Shown: positions 33,996 to 45,984 of the stretch, piece after piece
Layout: every line of letters starts with the position of its first letter
Numbering within the stretch: position 1 is the first letter of the stretch
Assembly: GCF_036320965.1 (NCBI RefSeq)
Contig: NC_092250.1
Coordinates: 12,893,100 to 12,957,099 of the forward strand
Source: Panulirus ornatus
Taxonomy: Eukaryota > Arthropoda > Malacostraca > Decapoda > Palinuridae
DNA: 64,000 bases
Reading direction: 5' to 3'
Notes under the pieces: model-generated
What the model saw: only the letters and a program-made list of their open reading frames with translations
What the model was told of the DNA's origin: nothing
The model's database searches: none
Made by a program: the position numbers and the translations under genes

Positions 33996-36195
33996 GGGGA
34001 AGGAAGCGGTCATTCTTCAGTACAGCTGATGGTTCTTCACTCTGTCTTCCATCAAGCTACGACCAAGCCTGCAGGATAATGGCTTGGTCTACCAGGCTGT
34101 CAGTAGCGCCCATGTCTTCAATTATCAAATGTTCGTTGATTGTTTGGGCTCCAGGCCTGTCAACTACCAGTGGTCGTTAAGGACATCTATCATCAGTCTC
34201 CAGCATCCACCAACTGAAAGATCTGTTAACACCTTCTTTCGGTGTTGAGGATAACTCTCAGACCACATACCACACACTCGCTATGTCTGTGTCCCTTTTA
34301 GGTATATTGTGGTGATGTACTGTGCATGAAGAGCAGTTTTTTTTATAATGAAGTCTCTTGAGTCTTTCTTTTTTTATCATCCGGTAGGAGACTGTATACA
34401 AGTGCCCCCTGATGATTTGAACACAGGAACCCACCTCCTCCCTGATGATTTGAAAACAAGGGCCCCCTGATTATGTGGAAACAAAAGCCCCTTGATTATT
34501 TGTACACGAGGGCATCTGAATATTGTGATATTTTCCCGTATGTTTCGTGAAACATCTCTGGTTTTCACGGGATTTCATGTGCACATTTCTCCGAGTCTGT
34601 CATTTCGTCAAGGAATCGTATCTATTAATAGAATGGGGTTAATCTTTTCCGTTTTCTTCATACGTACGCTGCCACGTAATATGTCGCATCTGCATTGCAT
34701 CGCGCACAGCTCTTAACTGTTCCAGCCTTTCCCAGTAGCTGAAGTGTGCTGCGTGAAACTAGACTGGTGGTATAGAGCTACTGGGCAGGTACCATCTGCC
34801 AGAGGTATCCGGCGCTGTGTGGTGATGATGATGTTGACCACAGAAGTACTCACAGACAAGGAGGATCAAGTGCCTCAGTCAGAGTGAACATTGGGCTTGC
34901 TTATCCCGTTGTGAGACTTGATAATCTAGCATCTTTTTCCGTGTTTAACTCAAGTGGTGTGAATCGAAATCATTACTCCTAGAATTGTGATGTATTTTTC
35001 GCCTGTTATGATAAGTCATTCAATTCCCTTTTGTTTCGCGTGCGACTCTTATTTCTCCCATTCCTTTTTCCTGGCAAAGGAGTCTAGGGATATTCCCTCC
35101 GTTGAGAATCCTCATGTTTCTAGTGTACCACTGTCTGGCTTGGCTCATGATCTCGTCTCCAGAGTCGTCAGCGGACGAGATTGCTGTGGAAATTCACGAA
35201 TTCTTTGCACGCGCTCTCTCTCCAGTCTGTTCTCTCGTCACCCATGTCTTTTAGACTCGAGTAACCCTGGTGTTTAACTCTTATCGCCTCTCATTATCAG
35301 CCTCTTCACCAAAGTGGTTTACCATTTTGTTCAATTCCTCGTTTGGTTCTGTAGTTGGAATGTCGTCACCGCTCGAAAAGGCATTGTGGGAACTTCAATT
35401 CTCTTCCATCATGGCTCAGCTGCACCCAGGAATCATCACTCGCCCATCGCATTCTCGTTTCACTTTCGGTTCTTGTCGATATCGAGGCGAAAACAACGAT
35501 GGTGACGTAATACAGCCCTGAAACACACCAGCAGTAACTTCTAGCATTTCCCTCGTACCATGAATGTTAACCCTTCAGTCACTACTTCCAATAGCGAAGC
35601 ACTTGTACAGCAATAGGCAGTCTTCTTTGAGTACGAAAATATGTTTCAGTTTTTTCTTTATCTAGTGTTTGTTTCTTAACTTTTTCATATTATTTGTTAC
35701 TCGTTTCTGCAGTGTTGCCTTCATAAATCCTCTCCCTTCCTTCCTTAACCTATGCTGTGTCGAGTAAGTAACTCCCAATCGTCTAGTACACAACTACGTC
35801 TGTATGTTGCAGTTCACCTACTGTTTAAACTGGAGTTTGCACAGGCTCCCTTACCTCGTTGTACATATATCTTTTCCAATGTACAGCTCGGTTCTTCCTT
35901 ATTCCCATCTTCTTAATATATCATCTGCCTTTTTAACCTTTTGGTTATCCAGTCGAACTGGCGATCACGTCCCTAATTATCGCCCCATCTGTTTAGGATG
36001 CTAAATTTCTTTTCACATGTCCTCCTCATCCTCTCGAGCACTATAAGATCATTGTCTAACATGATCTTAGTTTTCTTGAAGTCCTCCTCTTTAGATCGAA
36101 TCATCTTTGGCCGACATAGTTCATGGTTCTGTAAATGTTCACCCAGGTGGTTTTCGAAATTGTTCAGGTGATTACATATACACTGTGAAACAAAT

Positions 36196-36199
<4 letters not shown>
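33996..36199. other. Spacer with a degenerate repeat, no gene recognised
   Basis: At about 34404-34515 a CCCTGATGATTTGAAAACA-like unit recurs about four times with spacing 23-33 bp. The + frames at 34987-35277 (96 aa) and 35270-35521 (83 aa) carry no motif I recognise. Confidence 0.45.
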
Positions 36200-36261
<62 letters not shown>

Positions 36262-36262
36262 A
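36198..36262. repeat. (CA)n microsatellite
   Basis: About 64 bp of AC dinucleotides. Confidence 0.97.
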
Positions 36263-36584
36263 CCTTAATTCCCCTTCCTTTCGAAAAGGGCCCAGCCACC
36301 ATTTTACGTATTCCTCTCACATTACGTCTCGTCGCAAGAAGAAAGGCAAAAAAAAAGAAAAAAGAAAAAAAGATCTTTGACGGAGATGCTTGGCAGACCC
36401 TCCACTTACCCTGCAGAGCACATAACTACGTTTTTATCAGAGTTAAGTGTAAGGGAGAACGTTGGTGTCCCACAACGTGAGCACGTCTTACTGCCAAATG
36501 CCTGCTTGGAGTATTTCCCTGGACCGTATACCGATCGAGGACAGTGTAATCGTACTGTCTTTTATGACGTATATTTACGTAACA

Positions 36585-37498
36585 GGGGTTTATACGCAGT
36601 CTTAAGGTAGCTGAGTTTATACGCAGTGTTCAAGTTACGGGGTTTGTACGCAGTCTTAAGGTCGCTGAGTTAATACGCAGTGTTCAAGTTACGGGGTTTA
36701 TACGCAGTCTTAAGGTCGCTGAGTTTATACGCAGTGTTAAAGTCAGGGGGTTGATACGCAGTCTTAAGGTCGCTGAGTTTATACGCAGTGTTAAAGTCAA
36801 GGGGTTGATACGCAGTTTTAAGGTCGCTGAGTTTATACGCAGTGTTAAAGTCAAGGGGTTGATACGCAGTTTTAAGGTCGCTGAGTTTATACGCAGTGTT
36901 AAAGTTACGGTGTTTATACGCAGTCTTAAGGTCGCCGAGTTTATACGCAGTGTTCAAGTTACGGTGTTTATACGCAGTCTTAAGGTAGCTGAGTTTATAC
37001 GCAGTGTTAGTCACGGAGTTTTTAGGTCACGGGAGTTTATACGCAGTGTTAAAGTTACGGGAGTTTATACGCAGTCTTAAAGCCACGGTAGTTTATACAG
37101 TCATAGTCACGGAGTTTATACGCAGTGTTAAAGTCACTGGGTGTATACGCAGTCTTAAAGTCACGGGAGTTTATACGCAGTCTTAAAGCCACGGTAGTTT
37201 ATACACGGTCATAAAGTCACGGAATTTATACGCAGTCTTGAAGTCACGGCTACTATACGCAGTGTTAAAGTCACGGAGTTTATACGCAGTCTTAAAGTCA
37301 CGGGAGTTTATACGCAGTCTTAAAGCCACGGTAGTTTATACACAGTCATAAAGTCACGGAATTTATACGCAGTCTTAAAGCCACGGTAGTTTATACACAG
37401 TCATAAAGTCACGGAATTTATACGCAGTCTTGAAGTCACGGCTACTATACGCAGTGTTAAAGTCACGGGAGTTTATACGCAGTCTTAAAGTCACGGGA
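36585..37498 (+). repeat. 27-29-bp minisatellite, about 33 copies
   Basis: Units of GAGTTTATACGCAGTSTTAA plus a variable 7-9 bp (AAGTCACGG, GGTCGCT and others). The first third has a regular 27-bp period, which explains the open frame EFIRSVKVKGLIRS on + and the reverse frame. Later copies vary from 27 to 29 bp. Confidence 0.93.
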
Positions 37499-37602
37499 AA
37501 TTCATCAGTAATAATGTAATGTTTCGATAAAGCCAGAAATGTGTTGGCAAATTATTGGCTCATTTCTTAAGTTATATATAGATACTACCAGGACTGTGTG
37601 GG

Positions 37603-37980
37603 AAAGAGATTAATAATGTTAAAAATGAAGTGAAATGGAGAAGAAATTAGTCATAATGTATTTAAAAAGAGATTAATCATGTTAAAAATGAAGTGAAATG
37701 GAGAAGAAATTAGTCATAATGTATTTAAAAAGAGATTAATCATGTTAAAAATGAAGTGAAATGGAGAAGAAATTAGTCATAATGTATTTAAAAAGAGATT
37801 AATCATGTTAAAAATGAAGTGAAATGGAGAAGAAATTAGTCATAATGTATTTAAAAAGAGATTAATCATGTTAAAAATGAAGTGAAATGGAGAAGAAATT
37901 AGTCATAATGTATTTAAAAAGAGATTAATCATGTTAAAAATGAAGTGAAATGGAGAAGAAATTAGTCATAATGTATTTAC
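37603..37980 (+). repeat. 63-bp tandem repeat, six copies
   Basis: Units start at 37603, 37666, 37729 and so on to 37980 (6 x 63 = 378 bp). Copies 2-6 appear identical except at the very end; copy 1 has ATTAATAATG in place of ATTAATCATG. The unit includes GTTAAAAATGAAGTGAAATG and GAAATTAGTCATAATG. Confidence 0.95.
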
Positions 37981-38255
37981 TGAAGATGATTAATTAACAC
38001 GTAATTAATCATGATGTCTTAATACACGAGATTACGTTTAGATTATTAGTTATTCATTATTCATCTCTCATTTCCCTGCTGTTTGATTAACAGCAATGTC
38101 TCGAACACTGAGGATGGAAGAGATGCAAATGATGTTGAAGCTATATGATAACTAGGTGTTTTCTCCCCCGTCTGTCCTCATGCACTTCCATATTTCACGA
38201 GGAGATAACAGCGAAACTTGATGTGCATAGAGTAACTTAGCGAAATAAAACCGTA
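37981..38255. other. AT-rich spacer between tandem arrays
   Basis: Rich in ATTAAT words related to the neighbouring 63-bp unit. Nothing else identified. Confidence 0.5.
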
Positions 38256-38261
38256 GAGTCG

Positions 38262-39295
38262 TATCTCAACGATAACTTGTGACGTAACGATAACATGTAA
38301 GATAACTATAATATGTAAGATAACGATAACATGTAACAACTATAACATGAAGGATAAGTGTAACATGTAACATAACTATAACATGTAACATAACTGTAGC
38401 AATTAAGATAACTGAAACATGTAAGATAACGATAACATGTAACTGTAACATGTAAGATAACACTAACATGGAACTGTAACATGTAAGATAACTATAACAT
38501 GGAACTGTAACATGTAAGATAACGATAACATGTAACTGTAACATGTAAGATAACTATAACATGTAACTGTAACATGTAAGATAACACTAACATGGAACTG
38601 TAACCTGTAAGATAACACTAACATGGAACTGTAACATGTAAGATAACTATAACATGGAACTGTAACATGTAAGATAACACTAACATGGAACTGTAACATG
38701 TAAGATAACTATAACATGGAACTGTAACATGTAAGATAACGATAACATGTAACTGTAACATGTAAGATAACTATAACATGTAACTGTAACATGTAAGATA
38801 ACTATAACATGGAACTGTAACATGTAAGATAACACTAACATGGAACTGTAACCTGTAAGATAACACTAACATGGAACTGTAACACGTAAGATAACTATAA
38901 CATGGAACTGTAACATGTAAGATAACACTAACATGGAACTGTAACCTGTAAGATAACACTAACATGGAACTGTAACATGTAAGATAACTATAACATGGAA
39001 CTGTAACATGTAAGATAACACTAACATGGAACTGTAACATGTAAAATAACACTAACATGGAACTGTAACATGTAAGATAACACTAACATGGAACTGTAAC
39101 ATGTAAGATAACACTAACATGGAACTGTAACATGTAAGATAACTATAACATGGAACTGTAACATGTAAGATAACACTAACATGGAACTGTAACATGTAAG
39201 ATAACTATAACATGGAACTGTAACATGTAAAATAACACTAACATGGAACTGTAACATGTAAGATAACTATAACATGTAGGATAACGATAACATGT
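38262..39295 (+). repeat. 31-bp minisatellite, about 33 copies
   Basis: Units of AACTGTAACATGTAAGATAA plus CACTAACATGG (31 bp), with variants CTATAACATGG and CGATAACATGT in a mixed order. Early copies (to about 38400) are less regular. The reverse strand has no stop in any phase of the unit, so long reverse frames (such as 38771-39058) follow from the repeat. Confidence 0.94.
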
Positions 39296-39547
39296 GTACT
39301 GTGAATCTGAGTCGTCTTACCCCCAAGCCTTCCTGAATAAGTATTGAGTCCTACCTCACACGAGCACACGAGCGCTGCCGTAGTGGTGCCTTCAGTCGTA
39401 ACCAATAGCCATCATATAATGTAGGGCTACTTGAAAAAGCTCTGGGGTCTACAGCTAGGTCTATAGGTCTTTCTGGTCGTCGGCTAAAAGACATCGCTGA
39501 CAACTTCTGTCGCTCTACCTATTCTTCACATCCCCACTGTGCTACAG

Positions 39548-39610
<63 letters not shown>

Positions 39611-40148
39611 GGAAAGGCAGAAAATCATTTCAATACAACCAAGTGAGAATCTTTAAACTGGAAGGGGAAGGTAAGAAGTCTTTTTTTCTTTTTTTCAAAT
39701 TTTGAAAGTCTTCGATTGCTTATCGAAATCGCCACCAGGGGCAATCAGCTGGGTAAACACAAACAAACGCCGAGTCCTGATGGAAATTTAGCCGATGAAG
39801 GTAAACAGACGAGACGGGGGAAGCGCCTGAGTGAAGCGACGACTTTTACATGACATTGATCACTGTGTTAAAGGCCAGACCTTAACAGTAAACAGAAAAA
39901 AAGAAAGAGAAACTCGACACTTAATGTGATAGTTTAACCGAAACGAAAAAGATTTTAGGGTAGTACCGCTGTCGGAGAGTTTAAGAACTAGAATATAATG
40001 ATCGACATAAGCTGCTGGTCCCGTATGCATTTGCATACATTACTCTCAGTCTGACACTTCCAGCGCTAAATCAGTCCAGACCTCACGGCGGGTAATGACC
40101 GGGATGCTCTGCCTTCTTGTGTCATTTGATGTCTTCCATTTTCTGCTC
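39296..40148. other. Spacer with a (CT)n run
   Basis: Contains (CT)n at 39549-39608. No coding or RNA feature recognised in the rest. Confidence 0.5.
39549..39608. repeat. (CT)n microsatellite
   Basis: About 60 bp of CT dinucleotides. Confidence 0.97.
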
Positions 40149-40149
40149 G

Positions 40150-40178
<29 letters not shown>
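40149..40178. repeat. (CT)n microsatellite, short
   Basis: About 30 bp of TC dinucleotides. Confidence 0.95.
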
Positions 40179-40183
<5 letters not shown>

Positions 40184-40991
40184 AGTGCCTTTTGATGAAG
40201 GCCTTTGAATTCCTCCTCCTCCTCGTTCTTCTTTAAGCTCTTTCGCCTGCTGAAGTACCCCGTGTATAGAAGGACTCCAAACCGTAACGTAGCTGGATTA
40301 TATCGGCCGCTCACGTATTTCTAGACTGTACCCACCCAATTCCTCTCTTTTCATTTACCGGCTAAACTACGTGAAGTATGTTTATAGAATTCAGTAGCCT
40401 TAATCAGCGTTTCATCCTTCATCGCTCCTCTTGTTCCAGTCCAGAAATGATCTGGGATTTGCCTTTATCGACCTTCACTTTGCCGAGTCTGTTTCAGTAA
40501 CGCGCCAGGCACTTCTCAGCTCAGGTCTTCAGTTTTAACCAGGCGAACAATAGGGTAATAATCAGATTCAAAGGAAGAGACGTTTGACTCCAGCCTGGTG
40601 TTAAAGTTAGGTTATTTCGACCGTGATGCGTAGCCTCTCGTGGTACATAAGAGAAAAAAAAAGTATACAAACCACGAAACTATGCGGAGAGCCGAATTTG
40701 CGATGAGTTTTCAACATAATACTTACGACATTAACTTTATCGTGAAGTTCCTGTACTGAGAAAGTTGTTTGTGAACACCGTAAGCGGAGAGTGTGAAACT
40801 GGTTGTAATGGCATTGTTACCTGCAGTTTGTGAGCGGCTTGGTGGACTCGAGGTAACAAAAAGAATATGGTGTTTCAGAGGCAGTAATGGAAAAGGCTTT
40901 ATGAATGGACTGGATGTGTGTCTTGCATATGAATTGGAATTATATTGCTCACGGCACGGGCAACTGAGGCCTTAATCAAAGCCACCTTATT
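40179..40991. other. Non-repetitive spacer
   Basis: Short unsupported frames only. Confidence 0.5.
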
Positions 40992-41001
40992 ACACACACA
41001 C

Positions 41002-41071
<70 letters not shown>
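40992..41071. repeat. (CA)n(CG)(TA)n compound microsatellite
   Basis: A short CA run passes through CGCG into about 64 bp of TA, which abuts the 3' end of a reverse-strand SINE. Confidence 0.95.
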
Positions 41072-41074
<3 letters not shown>

Positions 41075-41172
41075 AGCCTCAGCCAGGTACCCATTTTCTC
41101 AACCAACCCCAAGGGATGGATGAACAGCTGGTTTGACTGTGGACCGATTGCCGCAACCAGGATTCGAACCTA
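41072..41172 (-). mobile_element. tRNA-derived SINE, copy 3
   Basis: Read on the reverse strand: B box GGTTCGAATCC (41160-41170), then GGTTGCGGCAATCGG, GTCCACAGTCAAACC, TGTTCATCCATCCC, GGTTGGTTGAGAAAATGGG and ACCTGGCTGAGG, ending in (TA)n. Most of the A-box side is missing. Confidence 0.8.
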
Positions 41173-41204
41173 TAACTCTGAATGTGGCAAATGCTCATTG
41201 ATGA

Positions 41205-41575
41205 AAAGACAACCAGAATCTAACTCTCACAGTACGATCTTAAGACAGTCAGAACTTGGTTCTCACAGTACCATCATAAGACAAAAGAACCTGTACAGTA
41301 TGATCACAAGTTAGCTTGAACATGACTCGCACCGCGATCATAAGACGATCATAACCTGACTTTGATACGTTCAATCAGAAACTGGCGCTCACGATGCAAG
41401 ACGATCAGAACCTGACTTTGATACGTTCATAAGACGATCAGAAACTGGCTCTCACGATCCGATTACAAAACGATTAGAACCTGACTTTCACAGTACGACC
41501 CTGATTCTCACAGTGTAACCATAAGACAGTCAGAACCTGACTCTCACCATGAAGCAATGAGCCTGACTCCCTCTA
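41205..41575 (+). repeat. Degenerate minisatellite of about 36 bp
   Basis: AGTCAGAACCTGACTCTCAC, then a short AGTACGAT- or CATAAGACGATC-like segment, recurs about nine times with indels and substitutions. It is an old, decaying tandem array. Confidence 0.7.
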
Positions 41576-42285
41576 TCATATATGACAAAATCCGTCGTTC
41601 TTATTACCGCCATAAAACAAAGAGGATCCAACTCTCCAAATACAATCAGAAGTTTTGAATGTTTCGTTCGGTTACCATACTTGCACATGCTGTTCAAGCA
41701 TGCCACACAGTTCCGCCAGATGTGTGATTACTGTACTAATTTCCTACATACCTCTCACTCCTCTTGTTTCTTTACCTTCCATCTTCTCTTGCACAGTTCC
41801 TCACTCAGTCTACCTACTATCTCAACACACGACTTTCCTGTATAGGCTCCTTCACTCTCACGACTCCCTTCACACACACACACTCACATGTCATTTCCTC
41901 TTTCGTCAAAAGTCTGCTACACAATTCCACGCTCGCCTTCGTCAGGAAATGACCAGACATTCTTCCTGCTGCATCTCTCATCACGGTCTCATCCAGCTGC
42001 CTAACCCACCCCCTTTCCGCGCCTCACAATTAACTCATAATACGGTAATATTTAGGTCTCTCGAATGATTCAATGTGGTCAAAGGCCGGACGACCCAAAA
42101 GACGTTAAAGTGGATTCTATATTGGGTGGGATCCCAACCCCCTTAAGCCCAAAGGAGAAGAGGTGCCTCCCCTGCATATGGGATCACACACCGTACGTCA
42201 GGTCTCTGGATGGGTCACACATCAAGGCTGACCTACTCGTTCCCACAGCCTAAATGGGATGACGACCACTTGCCATTCGCGTTGG
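41576..42285. other. Spacer, no gene recognised
   Basis: The + frame at 41655-42068 (137 aa) is Ser/His/Leu-rich and overlaps other open frames, typical of pyrimidine-rich non-coding DNA. Confidence 0.45.
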
Positions 42286-42289
42286 AGGA

Positions 42290-42570
42290 ACTAAGGGTGA
42301 CCGTGACGGTGAGCGTGACTGTGAGTGATGTTGAATATCGTGATGCGTGAGAAGGGCTTGTAAGTGATAGTGAACACGGTTTTGACATGGTGAGGTGAAC
42401 ATAGAGGTGACTGGTAGTAAACACGAATGTGAGTCATACTGAACATGATGGTGAGTATCAGTAAGCATGATGGTGGCTGATGAACATGACTGTGGGAGTG
42501 AACATGACGGAATGTGACATGACGGTGGATAGTGAATATAGTGATGAGTGATGGTGAGTATAATGGCGAG
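42290..42570 (+). repeat. Degenerate GTGAACATGA-type repeat
   Basis: Words such as GTGAACATGAYGGTGA and GTGAGTGATGGTGAGTA recur every 15-30 bp. It is an old low-complexity tandem region. Confidence 0.6.
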
Positions 42571-45317
42571 CTATGCGGATTTCGGGTTTGTGATTTGACT
42601 GTTTTTGTCTATTCCTTCGGGATCATCTGTCACCAAAGAAACTCATTTCACATTTGTTTCTTATTACTTGACCATCTTTTGGTCAGTATTCGTGCGATTT
42701 TGCCCAGCGATGTCTCTCCGCCTACTCCACCAAATGCCAGCGAGAAATGTATTATTTGAATTATTTTTTGTAGCATTTTTTAGTAGTCGGAATATTTTTT
42801 TTTTTTTTTTTTGGCCACTGACCTATTTTCTTAAGACGTGTGATGATGACACGCAGCAGCAAGGTAATTTTTTATCATGCCACATAGAATGACCTGAAAT
42901 GTCCACGTATGTTGGCATATATTTATCCTTTTCTTTCCAAATTCAACAAATTGAACTTCATATTTTGGGGCCATGTGAGTTGAAACTTGGTATTCATGCA
43001 TCTTGACTCACTGTGGTCAGCCGGCCTTTTACTCATGAATTTGATTAATTCCATTTCCTCTTTTATAAAATTTTGTGTCACGGGTCACACACCCACGTTT
43101 TCTATGAGTCCATTACCGGTCGACATCAACTCGTATCATTGGGATACTATTTAATTTCTTTTACCTTTTGCCACATCCTTGTATACCACGCAGTCACCTC
43201 GAGTGGAGGCGTATCAATGAGGTCGATTATAATTCCGATATTTCCTGTGATCAAGCAAACTCATGTTATAGGAACATTACGTTAATGGCTTGCTAATTTT
43301 ACCTTTATAACACATTCATTGATTCTTTGAGAGAGAGTCTTTAAAAGAGCCGATTGATTCGAAATTACTTAGGTATATCTACAAATTGCACTCTTAGATA
43401 CCTTTTTCTACATACATTGGGTCTTTTAGAAGACCTTATGGTGTCAGAGGTCAAGCGACGCAGAAACGTATATTTCGTATGTTTCGTAATAGACGAGGCT
43501 GTGAGGCCCTATTCACAGTCGTCACACAAAACAGGGGATAGATTCGTGATCTGAGCCATTTTTCACCATTTGCTGGAGTCACTGTTTGCGATTATGTGTC
43601 ATATTGTACCAAGAGATCATGAACTTTGCGGCAATAATGTGTCTTTAAGTGCTCCATTATTATTGATAATATTATTACTATCATTATTACCATTTTTATT
43701 GTTATTATTACTATTGTTATTATCGTCATTACAGTTAACGTAAGGTACATCAACTTCAACATCGCTTCTGTCTCCTGCAATACTCTGCAGCAGAGTGTAA
43801 CATGTCGAAGTTCATCTTTTAATCATTCATACCATAAAGTCAGACTCGAATCACACAGAGAGGAAAGAATGGCTGGACTTTGAAAGCAGATGTGAAGAAG
43901 AGCAAAGACAAAGAATACGTTTTCTGTAGAGAAATCGGGAATAATGATAGGGAAGTGAAGATAAAAGATAAGACAGATAAGACGACGATTGGAATGAAAT
44001 ACATGGGAAAGAGATCTGGTTTCGTCCTGTATCTATCAAGAGAGAAACCAAGATTAGATTGCTGAGCTGATATCTTGACTTAGTATGGTATTGACGAGTT
44101 ATAAGGCATTTGATTTTTGGAGATGTGAGGTACCAGCGCATGGAAACGATAGAGATCACTCCAGAAAGCCTTAGAACGAATAGTACCGAATAAAGTGAAC
44201 GGCAAAAAAGCGGCCAAAAATTATCTGAAAAGATTCATTAAAAAAATGAGGATAATTTCCCATTATTTTCCCAGGTGTTTTAAGGACGGACACAGGTGCC
44301 TTAATGTCCACGAAGACGTTGCTGAGGATGGCATTAGACCTTTTACAATAGGAACACGAGGAAGGGACCTGTATTGGTACCTCATACGCGTCTAGACTCG
44401 TAAAGAAATTATTTCTAGCTGAGCCAAAAGCACAAATTGTTTAATCCCAGCACCAGTTATATAGTTAATGTTTTCGATGCCATTACTTTAATGAAACAGC
44501 CCCATTTAGTATAACTGCATCCCATTAGCCTTATTTCGCGGAATGATATTATGATGGGAAATGTTTAGTTCGAAATCTTTTCAAGGGAGTCAATTATGCG
44601 AATTGGGTTTTAGGGACCATCGGATTCCTGTAGGGCTGAATGCCACGTACGCCAGACGCAATCAGACCCCCTGATGACTAACAGAACCTAAGAGCTATTA
44701 TCTTCAATTAGCCCAGGACCAGTTCCAGTGAAAAGAGTCCTGTTGTTACCCAGGATCTTTCTAAAGGCATTCCTGCAGCTCAAGACTATACATACACTGT
44801 TTCTAGTAGCAGGTAAATATAGACTCCATTGGAGTGATAAGTTCTTTGATAAGACTGTACACCCATTGTCTTGTCACCTCGATCATCTATATCAGCACTG
44901 AACCCATGATATATAGAAATACCTGGAAGTATTCAATATTGAGAAAATTTTCAATGGCGTCGATGCCACTCGATAAGAAACACTTATTCCCTGATTCCCG
45001 CCAAGCGTCAGTGATATTCTAACATCAAGTATACATCAAGGTTGCACTGCTTTCACCTCCGCCTTCATTTTTGCCACTTGCAGAGTTTTCAGACCGTTGG
45101 CAAGGTTCTCGATGCTATTCAGTGGATTCCAAACCCCCATGCCAGTAAAAAGAAAAAAAAAAGAGCCTCAAAAACTCTTGAATTCCTTCAGGGCGGATCT
45201 CCCTTTTATGAGTTTTGGAATATTAATCGTGATGGGTGTCAGCTTCATTGATCGTGTTGCAAAAGATATTTTGTACTAAAAAATGAAAATAAAAAAGGGA
45301 ATAGGATGGAGGTCATC

Positions 45318-45318
<1 letters not shown>
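42571..45318. other. AT-rich spacer, no gene recognised
   Basis: Contains poly-T near 42790-42812 and an ATT-type trinucleotide-like tract at about 43655-43735. The frame 43880-44065 (61 aa) is lysine-rich and unsupported. Confidence 0.45.
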
Positions 45319-45319
<1 letters not shown>

Positions 45320-45370
<51 letters not shown>

Positions 45371-45372
45371 CA

Positions 45373-45413
<41 letters not shown>
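45320..45413. repeat. (GA)n followed by (CA)n
   Basis: About 48 bp of AG dinucleotides, five intervening bases, then about 40 bp of AC. Confidence 0.97.
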
Positions 45414-45414
<1 letters not shown>

Positions 45415-45644
45415 CTCCTACTGTATATTGACCATTCGTTTCATTATTTCAGAATATATAGTTCTTCCCAGGCTTGTGACGCGAGTGAAATAGAGAACAG
45501 ATAAAAACCTATAATCCTTATTTATCCTGTTGTAAATTGCTCGTCTTATCGAATGTCTCTGTGGCTTCCAGTGAAACTGGTTGATCGATCAATGAGTTTG
45601 TGTGTATTGATTTGGAGGCATCGGTGGTGTTGATGCTGTAGCCC

Positions 45645-45735
45645 AGAGCTGTTCAGGTGGCGGCCCGCGGGCCAAATCCGGCCCTTGAGTGGTTTTTGAT
45701 CGGGCCATTGACTGACTCGGAAGAATTAAGATGAA
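45645..45735. mobile_element. hAT-like DNA transposon end
   Basis: CAGAGCTGTTCAGGTGG, then CGGCCCGCGGGCCAAATC, CGGCCCTTGAG and TGGTTTTTGATCGGGCC. This resembles the terminal sequence of many animal hAT-family elements, with a CAG-rich tip and a GC-rich palindrome CGGCCCGCGGGCC. I do not see the second end or a transposase, so it may be a solo end or a badly eroded non-autonomous copy. Confidence 0.5.
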
Positions 45736-45984
45736 TTAATGAATTCATTTAAGTGCTTACGAATCTTTACATAAATAGATTTTTTTTTCGTAACCAACTG
45801 TATTTATTATCTTAATAAATTAATAAAACAAGTGATCAGTTGTGATAATTAGTTGTACTAAATGTGTGTGGAGAGAGAGAAAAAAAAAGGATGTATTATA
45901 AATGTTTGGCTCCTCCATCATTTTGAGTTTCATAATCCGGCACAACTCGTACAGTAATTGAATAGTCCTGGTGTAGCAGCCTCA

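Noticed and set aside
36585..37498. A coding frame with EFIRSVKV repeats
   Set aside because: The 27-bp period explains the open frame; later units of 28-29 bp break it.
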